Shown here piece by piece: positions 42,124 through 50,538 of a stretch of DNA of 64,000 bases. Position 1 is the first letter of the stretch. Each line of letters starts with the position of its first letter. Position numbers and translations under genes: made by a program. The notes beneath the pieces were generated by a model. It was not told where the DNA came from. It saw only the letters and a program-made list of their open reading frames with translations, and did no database searches. The DNA comes from Novosphingobium sp. PhB57 (GTDB lineage: Bacteria > Pseudomonadota > Alphaproteobacteria > Sphingomonadales > Sphingomonadaceae). The DNA lies in NCBI RefSeq assembly GCF_004342985.1, contig NZ_SMBO01000006.1, positions 426,948 to 490,947 of the forward strand, written 5' to 3'.

Positions 42124-43734
42124 TTGAACCCGTTGCGGAACTTTATCGAGCAGGTCGGTCCCCGCCGTGCCCTGCTGATGGGCGGCGTGGCCCTTGCCCT
42201 GCTGGCCGGGCTCGGATGGATGGCGTTTCGCAGTCCTGCGACTGAGATGGGCTATCTCTATACCGATCTCGATCCTTCGGCGGCCCAGTCGATCAGCGAG
42301 AAGCTCAAGGGCCAGAACGTGCCCTTCCAGCTCTCCGCCGACGGCTCTGCGGTCATGGCCCCGGTCGACAAGCTGGCGGAGCTTCGCATGTCGATGGCCT
42401 CCGAGCAGCTGGGCGGCAAGATCGGCTACGAAGTGCTCGATGCAGAGGAGCCTTTCGGCATCTCTTCCTCGCGCGCGAAGCTGAACGAGACCCGCGCCAT
42501 CGAAGGCGAACTGGTCCGCTCGATCGAGAGCCTCGAAAAGGTCAGCAAGGCCCGCGTCCATGTCGTCATGCCGGACCACGCGATGTTCGAAACCGAACCG
42601 CGCAAGGCCAGCGCCGCGGTGACGGTGAAGACCAACGGGCGCCTTTCCAGCGAGCAGGTCCAGGCGATCCGCTACCTCGTCTCCTCGGCCGTTCCCGATC
42701 TCAATCCCGAGGCGGTTTCCATCGTCGACCAGACCGGCGCGCTGCTGGCGCGGGCGGGCGAGGGCGGTGACGCCGGTGCAGGCAATCTCGAAGACCGCCA
42801 GAACGCCGTCGAAGCGCGCCTGCGCACCGAGATCGAGGCGATGATCGAACCGATCGTGGGCCAGGGCAAAGTGCGCGCCGAAGTGGCGGCCGTGCTCGAA
42901 CGCGATCAGGTGCGCGAGGAATCGGAAGTCTTCGATCCCGATACCCAGGTCGTGGCCCACACGGTCACCGTGGAATCGAACAACCAGAGCGACGAGAATT
43001 CCGCCGGCGCCGAGGGCGTGACGGTCGGCTCGCAGCTTCCCGACAACCAGGGCAACGTCAACGGCAATGGCGGCGACGCCCGCCGCTCGGCGCAGAACGA
43101 GACCTCGGAAGACACCACCTACCAGAACAGCCGCACCCAGAAGGTCGCGGTCCGCACCCCCGGCCAGGTCAAGCGCCTGACCGTGGCGGTCATGGTGGAC
43201 GGCGGGCCGCAGGGCCTTCCCGCGCCGCAGGTCCAGCGCCTGCAGCGACTGGTCGAGAATGCCGTGGGATTCGATGCCGACCGCGGCGACAGCGTGGTGG
43301 TCGAGAACATGGCCTTCAACGCGCCGACCGATCTCGACGGCGCCGAAGGCGGCCTGCCTTTCGGCCTGACCATGGACCGCATCTTCGACGTGCTGAAGAT
43401 CCTGATCGTGGGCGGCATCATCCTCTTCGCCATCCGCATGCTCAAGCCCAAGCTGGCCGAGCCGCCGCTGGTCGAAGGCGTGGTGGAGCGCCGCCTGACC
43501 GCCGAGGATGCCGAAATGATGGCCCTCAACGAGCGGGCCGCGGCCGGCGACGAGGAGGCCATCCGCCAGCTCGACGAAATGCGCGCCAACGAAGGCGAGA
43601 TGCTCGACCAGGAAATTGCCCTGGCGCAAGTGGACGGGCGCATCAAGCTCTCCGCCCTGCGCCGCATCGGTGACGCCATCTCGGCCAGTCCCGGAGAATC
43701 CGCATCCGTAATCCGTCAGTGGATGAACAGTTGA
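42124..43734 (+). CDS. fliF: Flagellar MS-ring protein FliF
   Basis: This 536-residue protein has N-terminal TM helix LLMGGVALALLAGLGWMAF, ring-building motif domains (LYTDLDPSAAQSISEKLKGQ, ETRAIEGELVRSIESLEKVS, ARVHVVMPDHAMFE), a Asn/Gly-rich periplasmic insert and the C-terminal TM helix ILIVGGIILFAIRML. The cytoplasmic tail that binds FliG is at the end. The start is TTG with AGAGG upstream. It leads fliF-fliN-(FlbD-like)-flhA-fliK-flgD. Confidence 0.96.
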   Translation: MNPLRNFIEQVGPRRALLMGGVALALLAGLGWMAFRSPATEMGYLYTDLDPSAAQSISEKLKGQNVPFQLSADGSAVMAPVDKLAELRMSMASEQLGGKIGYEVLDAEEPFGISSSRAKLNETRAIEGELVRSIESLEKVSKARVHVVMPDHAMFETEPRKASAAVTVKTNGRLSSEQVQAIRYLVSSAVPDLNPEAVSIVDQTGALLARAGEGGDAGAGNLEDRQNAVEARLRTEIEAMIEPIVGQGKVRAEVAAVLERDQVREESEVFDPDTQVVAHTVTVESNNQSDENSAGAEGVTVGSQLPDNQGNVNGNGGDARRSAQNETSEDTTYQNSRTQKVAVRTPGQVKRLTVAVMVDGGPQGLPAPQVQRLQRLVENAVGFDADRGDSVVVENMAFNAPTDLDGAEGGLPFGLTMDRIFDVLKILIVGGIILFAIRMLKPKLAEPPLVEGVVERRLTAEDAEMMALNERAAAGDEEAIRQLDEMRANEGEMLDQEIALAQVDGRIKLSALRRIGDAISASPGESASVIRQWMNS

Positions 43735-43745
43735 AAGGTATGACC

Positions 43746-44111
43746 ATGAGCGACGAGCTCGAGCCGCGCCAGCTGGCGCCTGCTCACCTGTCCGACGAAA
43801 ACCCGAACGGCGAAGCGAGCGAGGATGCCGCAGCCGCCTGGTCTCCCCGTCCGACCACGCCGCCCACGCCCGACGACCTCCAGGCCGTGTTCGACGTGCC
43901 GGTCAAGGTCCAGGCCGTCCTGGGCCGGTCGCGGATGGACATCGGCGACCTGCTGCGCCTGAAGCCCGGCATGGTGGTGGAACTGGACCGCCGCGTCGGC
44001 GAGCCGGTGGACATCTTCGTCAACAACCGCCTGATCGCGCGCGGCGAAGTCGTGCTGATCGACAGCACGCTGGGCATCACGCTCACCGAAATCGTCCGGC
44101 AGGAGGCATGA
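43746..44111 (+). CDS. fliN: FliN, C-ring protein (longer copy)
   Basis: A 121-residue FliN: an acidic, Pro-rich N-terminal tail followed by a SpoA domain (VFDVPVKVQAVLGRSRMDIG, LLRLKPGMVVELDRRVGEPV, IFVNNRLIARGEVVLIDSTL, then GITLTEIV). The ATG at 43746 has AAAGG seven bases upstream; ATG 43740 is also possible. It overlaps the next gene's start. This is the canonical C-ring FliN by position; the 77-residue copy at 27707 may serve another place in the ring. Confidence 0.92.
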   Translation: MSDELEPRQLAPAHLSDENPNGEASEDAAAAWSPRPTTPPTPDDLQAVFDVPVKVQAVLGRSRMDIGDLLRLKPGMVVELDRRVGEPVDIFVNNRLIARGEVVLIDSTLGITLTEIVRQEA

Positions 44112-44551
44112 TGCCTTACTCCGAACACGATCCGACCCGGCTGATGCTGGTCGGCGACCTCGGCAACGCGATGGGCCTGGCGGTGGAGATGGTGCGCGGT
44201 TCGCCCGCCAGCATCGCCGTGGGCACCGCCAGCTCCACCGTGCTGGAGGACTGGCACCGCGCCAAGGACGATCTCGTGGTCGTGGACATCGCGGTGAACC
44301 TGCAGGACGTGCTCTCGCGGCTGCGCGGCGAGCGGGCGAACCAGCCCGTGGCCATGGCCGTCTCCGAGCTGGTCGGGCAGAACATCGCCGATGTCGAGCG
44401 CGAGCTGATCCTCAAGACCCTGGAACATTGCCGGGGCAATCGCACTTCCGCCGCCTCGATGCTGGGCATTTCGGTTCGGACCATGCGCAACAAGCTGCGC
44501 ACGTTCCTGTCCGACGGTGTCGCGGTGCCGCCCGGCCTGATCCGTCATTGA
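44111..44551 (+). CDS. FlbD-like regulator lacking AAA+ domain
   Basis: A 146-residue protein with two parts of FlbD, the flagellar sigma54 activator of Caulobacter. Residues 10-80 resemble its atypical receiver (RLMLVGDLGNAMGLAVEMVR, DLVVVDIAVNLQDVLSRLRG). Residues 88-135 equal its Fis-type HTH (VGQNIADVERELILKTLEHC, then GNRTSAASMLGISVRTMRNK). The roughly 240-residue AAA+ domain that contacts sigma54 is wholly missing, with no frameshift or decay. It may bind DNA and repress, or cooperate with another factor. ATG 44111 has AGGAGG four bases upstream; ATG 44108 is too close. Confidence 0.85.
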   Translation: MPYSEHDPTRLMLVGDLGNAMGLAVEMVRGSPASIAVGTASSTVLEDWHRAKDDLVVVDIAVNLQDVLSRLRGERANQPVAMAVSELVGQNIADVERELILKTLEHCRGNRTSAASMLGISVRTMRNKLRTFLSDGVAVPPGLIRH

Positions 44552-44574
44552 CCTCCTGAAAGCCCGGTGAAGCG

Positions 44575-46674
44575 ATGAACGCACTCGTCTCTGCAAGGCT
44601 GGACCAGTTCCTGGCCCGCCTCGGCCCCAGCCGCGATCTCGCGCTGGCGCTGGGGGTCAGCGCTATTATCGGCATGCTGATCCTGCCGATGCCCGGCTGG
44701 ATGCTCGACATGGGCCTGGCCCTGTCGATCACCGCCTCGGTGCTGATCCTGATGACGGCGCTGTTCATCGAGAAGCCGCTGCAACTGTCGAGCTTCCCGA
44801 CGATCCTGCTGATCGTGACGATGCTGCGCCTGGGCCTCAACCTGGCCTCGACCCGCCTGATCCTCGGTCACGGGCACGAGGGGCATCATGCGGCGGGCGG
44901 CGTGATCGCGGCCTTCGGCGAGTTCCTGATGGGCGGCGAGACCGTCATCGGCCTCACCATCTTCGCGATCCTGATCGTCATCAACTTCGTGGTCATCACC
45001 AAGGGCGCGGGCCGCATTGCCGAAGTGGCGGCGCGCTTCAGCCTCGATGCCATGCCCGGCAAGCAGATGGCGATCGACGCCGATCTCAACGCCGGCACCA
45101 TCACCGAGAGCCAGGCGCGTGAGCGCCGCGCCGAGATCGAGGCCGAGAGCGGCTTCTACGGCGCGATGGACGGTGCCTCTAAGTTCGTGAAGGGCGATGC
45201 CGTTGCCGGCCTGCTGATCACGGCGATCAACATCGTCGTCGGCCTGATCATCGGCGTTGCCATCCACGGCGTGCCGTTCGGCGAGGCTTTCACCACATAC
45301 ACCATCCTCACGGTGGGCGACGGCCTTGTCAGCCAGATCCCGGCGCTGATCGTCTCCACGGCGGCGGGCCTGCTCGTTTCCAAGGGCGGCGTCGTCGGCA
45401 AGACCGGCGCCGCGCTGGGCGACCAGCTCGGCCGCTACCCCAAGGCCTTCGGCATCGTCGGCGTGCTGATGACGGTTCTGGCGCTGATGCCGGGCCTGCC
45501 GTTCATTCCCTTTGCCGCGATGGGCGGCATGTGCGGATGGATGGCCTGGTCGATGTCGCGCAAGGCGCAGGCCAGCGCCGCGCAGGAGCGCATGCAGGAG
45601 GCGATGGCGCAGCAGCAGCAGATGGAAGCGCAGGCCGAGGAACCGATCTCGCGCACGCTGGCCATCGACGCGCTGCGCATCGAACTCGGCTACGGGCTGC
45701 TGCCGCTGATCAACGATTCCCAGGCCGAGCCGCGCCTCGACGACCAGGTCCGCGCGCTGCGCCGGCAGATGGCGATCGACTACGGCTTCGTGCTGCCTTC
45801 GGTCCGCATTCTCGACAATATGGCGCTTCAGCCGAACGAATATATCGTCTTCGTCAAGGAGACCGAGATCGCGCGCGGCGAACTGCGCATCGGCAAGTTG
45901 CTGGTGATCAACGCGGCCGGGCAGGACATCGGCATTCGCGGCGAGCCCACCAAGGAGCCGGTCTTCCAGTTGCCGGCGCTCTGGATCGACCGCGACATGC
46001 GCCAGGAAGCCGGCTTCCGCGGCCTGACCGTGGTGGACTGCGGCACCGTGGTGACGACGCACCTGACCGAGATCGTCAAGGACAACATCGCCGACCTGCT
46101 CTCCTATACCGAGACGCAGAAGCTGCTGAACGAAGTCCACAAGGACACCGAGAAGCTAATCGCGGACCTGATCCCCAGCAAGATCTCCATCTCCGGCGTG
46201 CAGCGCGTGCTGCAGAACCTGCTGGCCGAAGGCATCTCGATCCGCGACGTGCCCACGATCCTCGAAGGCGTGGCCGAGGCGACGGCGATGACCGGCAACC
46301 TGACGCAAGTGACCGAACATGTCCGCGCGCGCCTGGCCCGCCAGATTTCGGCGCAGCAGACCTTCGACGGCGCAATCCCCATCGTCACGCTTGGCGGCGA
46401 ATGGGACGAGGCGTTCGGCGAGGCCATCGTCGGCCTCGGCGACGACCGCCACCTGGCCATGGCGCCTTCGCAGCTCCAGGCGTTCATCGCCTCGGTCCGC
46501 GACACTTACGACCGGTTGGCCGGGCAGGGCGAAATTCCCTGCCTGCTTACCAGTCCGCCGCTGCGGCCCTTCGTGCGCTCCATCATCGAGCGCGTGCGCC
46601 CGGCGACCGTCGTGCTCTCGCAGAACGAGATCCATCCGCGCGCGCGGCTGCGCAGCCTCGGCACGGTCGGTTGA
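44575..46674 (+). CDS. flhA: Flagellar export gate protein FlhA
   Basis: The 699-residue protein has seven to eight membrane helices, the highly conserved cytoplasmic loop (ITKGAGRIAEVAARFSLDAM, PGKQMAIDADLNAGTITESQ, GFYGAMDGASKFVKGDA) and a large C-terminal domain that docks export substrates and chaperones. Length is typical. It follows the FlbD-like gene by 23 bases. Confidence 0.97.
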   Translation: MNALVSARLDQFLARLGPSRDLALALGVSAIIGMLILPMPGWMLDMGLALSITASVLILMTALFIEKPLQLSSFPTILLIVTMLRLGLNLASTRLILGHGHEGHHAAGGVIAAFGEFLMGGETVIGLTIFAILIVINFVVITKGAGRIAEVAARFSLDAMPGKQMAIDADLNAGTITESQARERRAEIEAESGFYGAMDGASKFVKGDAVAGLLITAINIVVGLIIGVAIHGVPFGEAFTTYTILTVGDGLVSQIPALIVSTAAGLLVSKGGVVGKTGAALGDQLGRYPKAFGIVGVLMTVLALMPGLPFIPFAAMGGMCGWMAWSMSRKAQASAAQERMQEAMAQQQQMEAQAEEPISRTLAIDALRIELGYGLLPLINDSQAEPRLDDQVRALRRQMAIDYGFVLPSVRILDNMALQPNEYIVFVKETEIARGELRIGKLLVINAAGQDIGIRGEPTKEPVFQLPALWIDRDMRQEAGFRGLTVVDCGTVVTTHLTEIVKDNIADLLSYTETQKLLNEVHKDTEKLIADLIPSKISISGVQRVLQNLLAEGISIRDVPTILEGVAEATAMTGNLTQVTEHVRARLARQISAQQTFDGAIPIVTLGGEWDEAFGEAIVGLGDDRHLAMAPSQLQAFIASVRDTYDRLAGQGEIPCLLTSPPLRPFVRSIIERVRPATVVLSQNEIHPRARLRSLGTVG

Positions 46675-46697
46675 GCGGTCCCGCGCCAGGGGCCTGA

Positions 46698-46705
46698 ATA
46701 TAGGA
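46698..46705 (-). promoter_or_regulatory. TCCTATAT box between flhA and fliK
   Basis: The plus strand reads ATATAGGA, i.e. TCCTATAT on the minus strand, 76 bases before fliK. It is reversed relative to the gene and one base from the consensus. Confidence 0.35.
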
Positions 46706-46781
46706 TCGCACGACCGGGCAGGCTGCAATCCCTCTATGATGAAGTGTTGGCCGCGGATCGTCGGCCGGGAGACGTCCTCTA

Positions 46782-48230
46782 ATGCCGGTTTCCGTGAATT
46801 CCCTGTTCCCCATGGCCGCCGCGACGGGCGGCAGCACCTCGGCCGCCGCCGTCTCCGGAGTTGCAGCCGCTGACAGCCTTGCCGGCGGGCTTGCCGGCGG
46901 GGGGGCTTTCAAGAGCGCGGAACAGGCTACCGGTTCCTTCCAGTCGCTGCTCGGCGCAGCGCAGGCGGTGCCCGCGGGTGCCGCCTCCGGCACGGTCCAG
47001 GCAGGCGCGCCAGCAACGGCAGCGACGGGCGAGGCACCGGCTGCTGCCGAGCTGATCCCGGCACCTGTCATTTCCGCCGATACGCTTGCTCAGGACGCGG
47101 CAGCCGCTGCGGGCGCCTTGCCGGCCGAGAACCTGCTGGCGAAGCCGGCGACGTCCACGCCGGGAGCCAGGCCCGCCGATGGGAGCCACGCGGCGAAAGC
47201 CGACCATATCAAGCCGCCTGTCGCGACAGCCGGGGCAGTTCTGCCGCAGCTCGTCGCCGAGGCGGCAGCTTCGGCAGATGCGGCCCCGACCGGCGAGACC
47301 GGCGAAGCCGCAGGCGATGTCGCCCCGGCAGGGGAGGATGCCGATGCCCCGGAGGCGAAGCACCTCGACGCCGACGCTTCCGCATTGATCCCGGCCGCCC
47401 AGGCGCAAATCCCGCAGACGCCGACGACGGCGGTGCAGCCGCAACTCGCGGTCGCGCCGCAGGCCGTGCCGGCGCCGTCCGAGGAAGTGCCCGGGGAGCC
47501 CGCCAAGATCGCCACCGACGGTGAGGGCAAGGCTTCGGTGAAGCTGGCCAAAACGGGAAATGCCGGGACGTTCGCGGGGGCCGAGCGCGCCGCAGCGGAA
47601 CCGGCAGGCGCTCGCAGCCAGGGCGCGGCGGCCAATGCCGCAAGCCCGGTCGATACCGCGCAGGCGCCCGACCAGGCCGCCGCCACGCCCGATGGCAATC
47701 TTTCCGCACCGCTGTTCAGCCAGACGCTGAACGCCGCCGCCAGCCGCCCCGCCGCGCTGCCTTACGCGCCCACCGCACAGGCCGCGCCGCAGAGCGCGAC
47801 CGTTGCCGTGCAGCAGGGGCAGTTCGGAAACGACATCGGGGTCGAGATCGCCCGCGCGCTCGACAAGGGCAGCGATGACCTGCTGATCCGCCTCGACCCG
47901 CGCCACATGGGCCGGATCGACGTGCGGCTCTCATTCGACCACGACGGCGTCCTGCGCGCGGTGGTCTCGGCCGACAGCGCGTCCTCGCTGGACATGCTGC
48001 GCCGCGAAAGCACCGATCTCAACCGTGCCCTGGCCGATGCCGGCGTGCGGTCCGACGGGCAGTCCCTGCGCTTCGACAGCCGCTCTGGCGGGCAGGGCGG
48101 CGGGCAGCGCTGGCAGGGTGAACAGAACCAGCGTCAGGCCCAAAGCGGCCTGTCCGACGGCTTCGGCGGGAGCGACGACCCGATCTACCGGCCTCTGCGC
48201 AGCAGCGGCCATGTCGATCTCATGGCATAA
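46782..48230 (+). CDS. fliK: Flagellar hook-length control protein FliK
   Basis: This 482-residue protein has a long, disordered Ala/Pro-rich N-terminal ruler (about residues 1-330) and a C-terminal hook-control domain with IGVEIARALDKGSDDLLIRL, DPRHMGRIDVRLSFDHDGVL and DLNRALADAGV. It measures hook length and switches FlhB. Low sequence conservation outside the C-terminus is normal for FliK. Confidence 0.9.
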   Translation: MPVSVNSLFPMAAATGGSTSAAAVSGVAAADSLAGGLAGGGAFKSAEQATGSFQSLLGAAQAVPAGAASGTVQAGAPATAATGEAPAAAELIPAPVISADTLAQDAAAAAGALPAENLLAKPATSTPGARPADGSHAAKADHIKPPVATAGAVLPQLVAEAAASADAAPTGETGEAAGDVAPAGEDADAPEAKHLDADASALIPAAQAQIPQTPTTAVQPQLAVAPQAVPAPSEEVPGEPAKIATDGEGKASVKLAKTGNAGTFAGAERAAAEPAGARSQGAAANAASPVDTAQAPDQAAATPDGNLSAPLFSQTLNAAASRPAALPYAPTAQAAPQSATVAVQQGQFGNDIGVEIARALDKGSDDLLIRLDPRHMGRIDVRLSFDHDGVLRAVVSADSASSLDMLRRESTDLNRALADAGVRSDGQSLRFDSRSGGQGGGQRWQGEQNQRQAQSGLSDGFGGSDDPIYRPLRSSGHVDLMA

Positions 48231-48242
48231 GGCACAAGAGCA

Positions 48243-48917
48243 ATGACCACCGTTTCAGGCACCTCGTCCACCGCGACGACCGACACGACCGCGGCCTCCA
48301 CTTCGGGCCTGCTGACCGATTACAACTTGTTCCTCAAGCTGCTGACCACGCAGATGACGAACCAGGATCCGCTCGATCCGATGGACACTTCGGAATATAC
48401 GCAGCAGCTCGTGCAGTATTCGCAGGTGGAACAGTCGATCCAGCAGACCGGCTCGCTCAAGGACATCCTCAGCCAGCTTTCCTCGCAGCAGATGTCGCAG
48501 GCTTCCAGCTACATCGGCCGCGAAGCGCGCTTCGATTCCCCGGTGTCCGGTCTCGGCGATGCTCCGGCGCACTGGACCTATTACGTGGACGGCACGCCCG
48601 CCGCGATGACCGCCACGATCAAGGACTCCTCGGGCGCGGTCGTCAACACCGTCACGCTCGATCCCGAAACGCAGGGTTCCTACTCGTGGGACGGCACCAA
48701 GGCGGACGGCAGCAAGGCTGCGGACGGCGCCTATACCTTCTCGGTCACGGCCACGGACAGCGCCGGCAATGCACTGGACACCACGATCAACTCGGTGGCG
48801 ATCGTCAACGACGTGGTGACGGACGGCACGAACATCATGCTCGGCGTGAACGGCATCCGCATGTCGGCATCGGGCCTCGTCGCGATTGCCGCGGCCGGGA
48901 CCAATATCGACAACTGA
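48243..48917 (+). CDS. flgD: Flagellar hook scaffold protein FlgD
   Basis: A 224-residue hook cap protein with a Thr/Ser-rich N-terminus, then FLKLLTTQMTNQDPLDPMDT and EYTQQLVQYSQVEQSIQQT, the FlgD signature, and a C-terminal FLG/FnIII-like domain (YSWDGTKADGSKAADGAYTF). It follows fliK by 12 bases and ends the flagellar island. Confidence 0.95.
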   Translation: MTTVSGTSSTATTDTTAASTSGLLTDYNLFLKLLTTQMTNQDPLDPMDTSEYTQQLVQYSQVEQSIQQTGSLKDILSQLSSQQMSQASSYIGREARFDSPVSGLGDAPAHWTYYVDGTPAAMTATIKDSSGAVVNTVTLDPETQGSYSWDGTKADGSKAADGAYTFSVTATDSAGNALDTTINSVAIVNDVVTDGTNIMLGVNGIRMSASGLVAIAAAGTNIDN

Positions 48918-48958
48918 GGCCTTCCCACCGGGGCTTCACGGCGCCCCGGTCCGTAAAA

Positions 48959-48998
48959 GAAGAACACCCCTGAACCACGCGGTTCAGGGGTGTTCTTC
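48959..48998. terminator. Strong 18-bp terminator after flgD
   Basis: Arms 48959-48976 and 48981-48998 are perfectly complementary with a four-base loop and A- and T-rich edges. It marks the end of the fliF-flgD transcript and of the flagellar island. Confidence 0.9.
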
Positions 48999-49070
48999 GT
49001 TCGACCGGCCAAAGCCTTTCCCATCAAGTGGAATGACCCGATGCCCCGGAAAACCGCGACAAACCGGAAA

Positions 49071-49118
49071 CCTGAAGCACTCGATCCGACGCAGTGGGAT
49101 CGAGTGCTCCGGTTCAGG
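49071..49118. terminator. Second long hairpin at the island edge
   Basis: AGCACTCGATCC (49076-49087) pairs with GGATCGAGTGCT (49097-49108); flanking CCTGAA/TTCAGG can extend the stem past a bulge. It overlaps the 3' end of the next minus-strand gene and probably terminates it. Confidence 0.6.
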
Positions 49119-49461
49119 CCTGGCCCACCGTGGAGCGACAATCGCTGCTGCCGATCGTGGCCGCTAGGCTGGGGCTTTCCGAGGCCTGAAGGGCCACGTC
49201 CAGCCGCGTGCAGCCCGGAATACGGTCCGGCAGCGCCAGGATCATCAGGCAATCGGCGATCGAGGGATCCTCGATCGGGCCGATCAGTTCGTCCACGTCC
49301 TCATAGGACATGTCCGCATGGCTCATGCAGCGAAGCGCGGCCGCCTGCCAAAGCTGAGAAGTTGAATCAACCCTCAGTTTCAGCGAGAACCAGAACTCTT
49401 CGTGCGAAACGACATTTGGACCGGCCTCGCCGGCGCAATTCCAAGGTAAATTTTCTACCAT
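49114..49461 (-). CDS. Uncharacterised small protein at island border
   Basis: I do not recognise this 115-residue protein. Its sequence is mixed and soluble, with no signal peptide or membrane helix. It contains EEFWFSLKLRVDSTSQLWQA, an acidic stretch SYEDVDELIGPIEDPSIADC and a basic patch DRIPGCTRLDV. Chosen start: ATG 49461 with GAGAG six bases upstream; an upstream in-frame extension is less likely. Coding bias looks right for this genome. Confidence 0.5.
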   Translation of the reverse strand: MVENLPWNCAGEAGPNVVSHEEFWFSLKLRVDSTSQLWQAAALRCMSHADMSYEDVDELIGPIEDPSIADCLMILALPDRIPGCTRLDVALQASESPSLAATIGSSDCRSTVGQA

Positions 49462-49814
49462 CGCACTCTCAATAGTACAGCGAACCGAATAGATGCAGTC
49501 CGTGCCCCCGGACCTGAGAGGGAATTCCACAACCCCCGCCAGAGCAATGGCTGTAGGGGTCGACAGGACCAACTAAGGGATTTCCCGTATTCGATCGGAA
49601 TTAAAGTAAATCATCTCTTACCGCGGAAAACCGGCGAGATTCCGAGAGCGATAGCGGTGTGATGCGACGTTGAAATTACAAGATAATCGATTCGCCGAGG
49701 GGGCGTGCGAGGGCGGCGTTGCGCATAGCAGCTAACGCTCCGCGAGGCGGTGAATTCTTGGTAATCGGAAGGTGGGAAGCCTTCACAAGGCTCCCGCAGG
49801 AGCCTTTCCTGCCT
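49462..49814. other. Intergenic stretch before cyclophilin gene; nothing recognised
   Basis: About 350 bases between the 3' end of the cyclophilin gene and the start of the small protein. It is AT-richer around 49590-49700. No RNA gene, box or convincing reading frame is seen. An imperfect CCTTCACAAGGCTCCCGCAG/AGG stem near 49790 may end the cyclophilin transcript. Confidence 0.5.
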
Positions 49815-50534
49815 TCAGGGGGCCGTCGGCGGGCCTGCGAGGCGGCGGGCGCTGACGATTTTCACCATCGGCTCCAGCATCTGGCCCTTCATCACACCGT
49901 CACCCTTGGTGGCGGAGCGCGGCTCGTCCCAGATCTTGCGCACCACGTCCATGCCCGAGACGACGTGGCCGAAAGCGGCGAAGCCGGCGCGGGTGTCCGG
50001 GTTGTCGGAATCCGGCTTGGCGTCGAGGGAAGGTATGTCCCCCAGCATGATGGTGAAATCGGCGGTGGCGCTGCCCGGCGCAAAGCGGGCCATGGAGATC
50101 GTCCCGGCCTTGTGGCTGATGCCGGTTATGTTGGTCGGTTCATGGGCGACGGGCGGCAGGACATTGACGCCCTGAAGCCCGCCCTGCAGCAGCCCGTTGG
50201 GCTGGTCGCCCCAGTCGATGTGCATGGCACGGTAGAAGTTCGCGCCGTCAAAGCGCTTGCTGTCTACGTATTTCAGGAAATTGGCGACGGTCAGCGGGGC
50301 GTGGGTCTTGTCGAGATCCAGCACGATGACGCCCGCGCTCGTGGTGAGTGCCACATAGACATGCTCGACAGGCGCTGCTGCCACGGGCGGCGCGGCGATC
50401 GGCGCTTCCTGGGCCAGGGCAGGGGGAACCATGGCACCCGCCGCGAAGGCGGCTACAAGGGCGAGCGATGCCCTTGCGGAAAGAGGCGCGGCCAGGAGCC
50501 GGAATGCCGGGTTCACGGGCCGCGCCTTCATCAT
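49815..50534 (-). CDS. Periplasmic peptidyl-prolyl isomerase, cyclophilin type
   Basis: The 239-residue protein has a signal peptide (LALVAAFAAGAMVPPALAQ) and a cyclophilin domain: TTSAGVIVLDLDKTHAPLTV, NFLKYVDSKRFDGANFYRAM, then GTISMARFAPGSATADFTIM and FGHVVSGMDVVRKI. Catalytic Arg and the GTISMAR motif are present. It helps fold secreted proteins. It lies four bases downstream of gcrA. Confidence 0.92.
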   Translation of the reverse strand: MMKARPVNPAFRLLAAPLSARASLALVAAFAAGAMVPPALAQEAPIAAPPVAAAPVEHVYVALTTSAGVIVLDLDKTHAPLTVANFLKYVDSKRFDGANFYRAMHIDWGDQPNGLLQGGLQGVNVLPPVAHEPTNITGISHKAGTISMARFAPGSATADFTIMLGDIPSLDAKPDSDNPDTRAGFAAFGHVVSGMDVVRKIWDEPRSATKGDGVMKGQMLEPMVKIVSARRLAGPPTAP

Positions 50535-50538
50535 CGGA

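Noticed and set aside
44545..46140. Minus-strand 531-codon open frame
   Set aside because: Antisense to flhA, which has full-length family identity.
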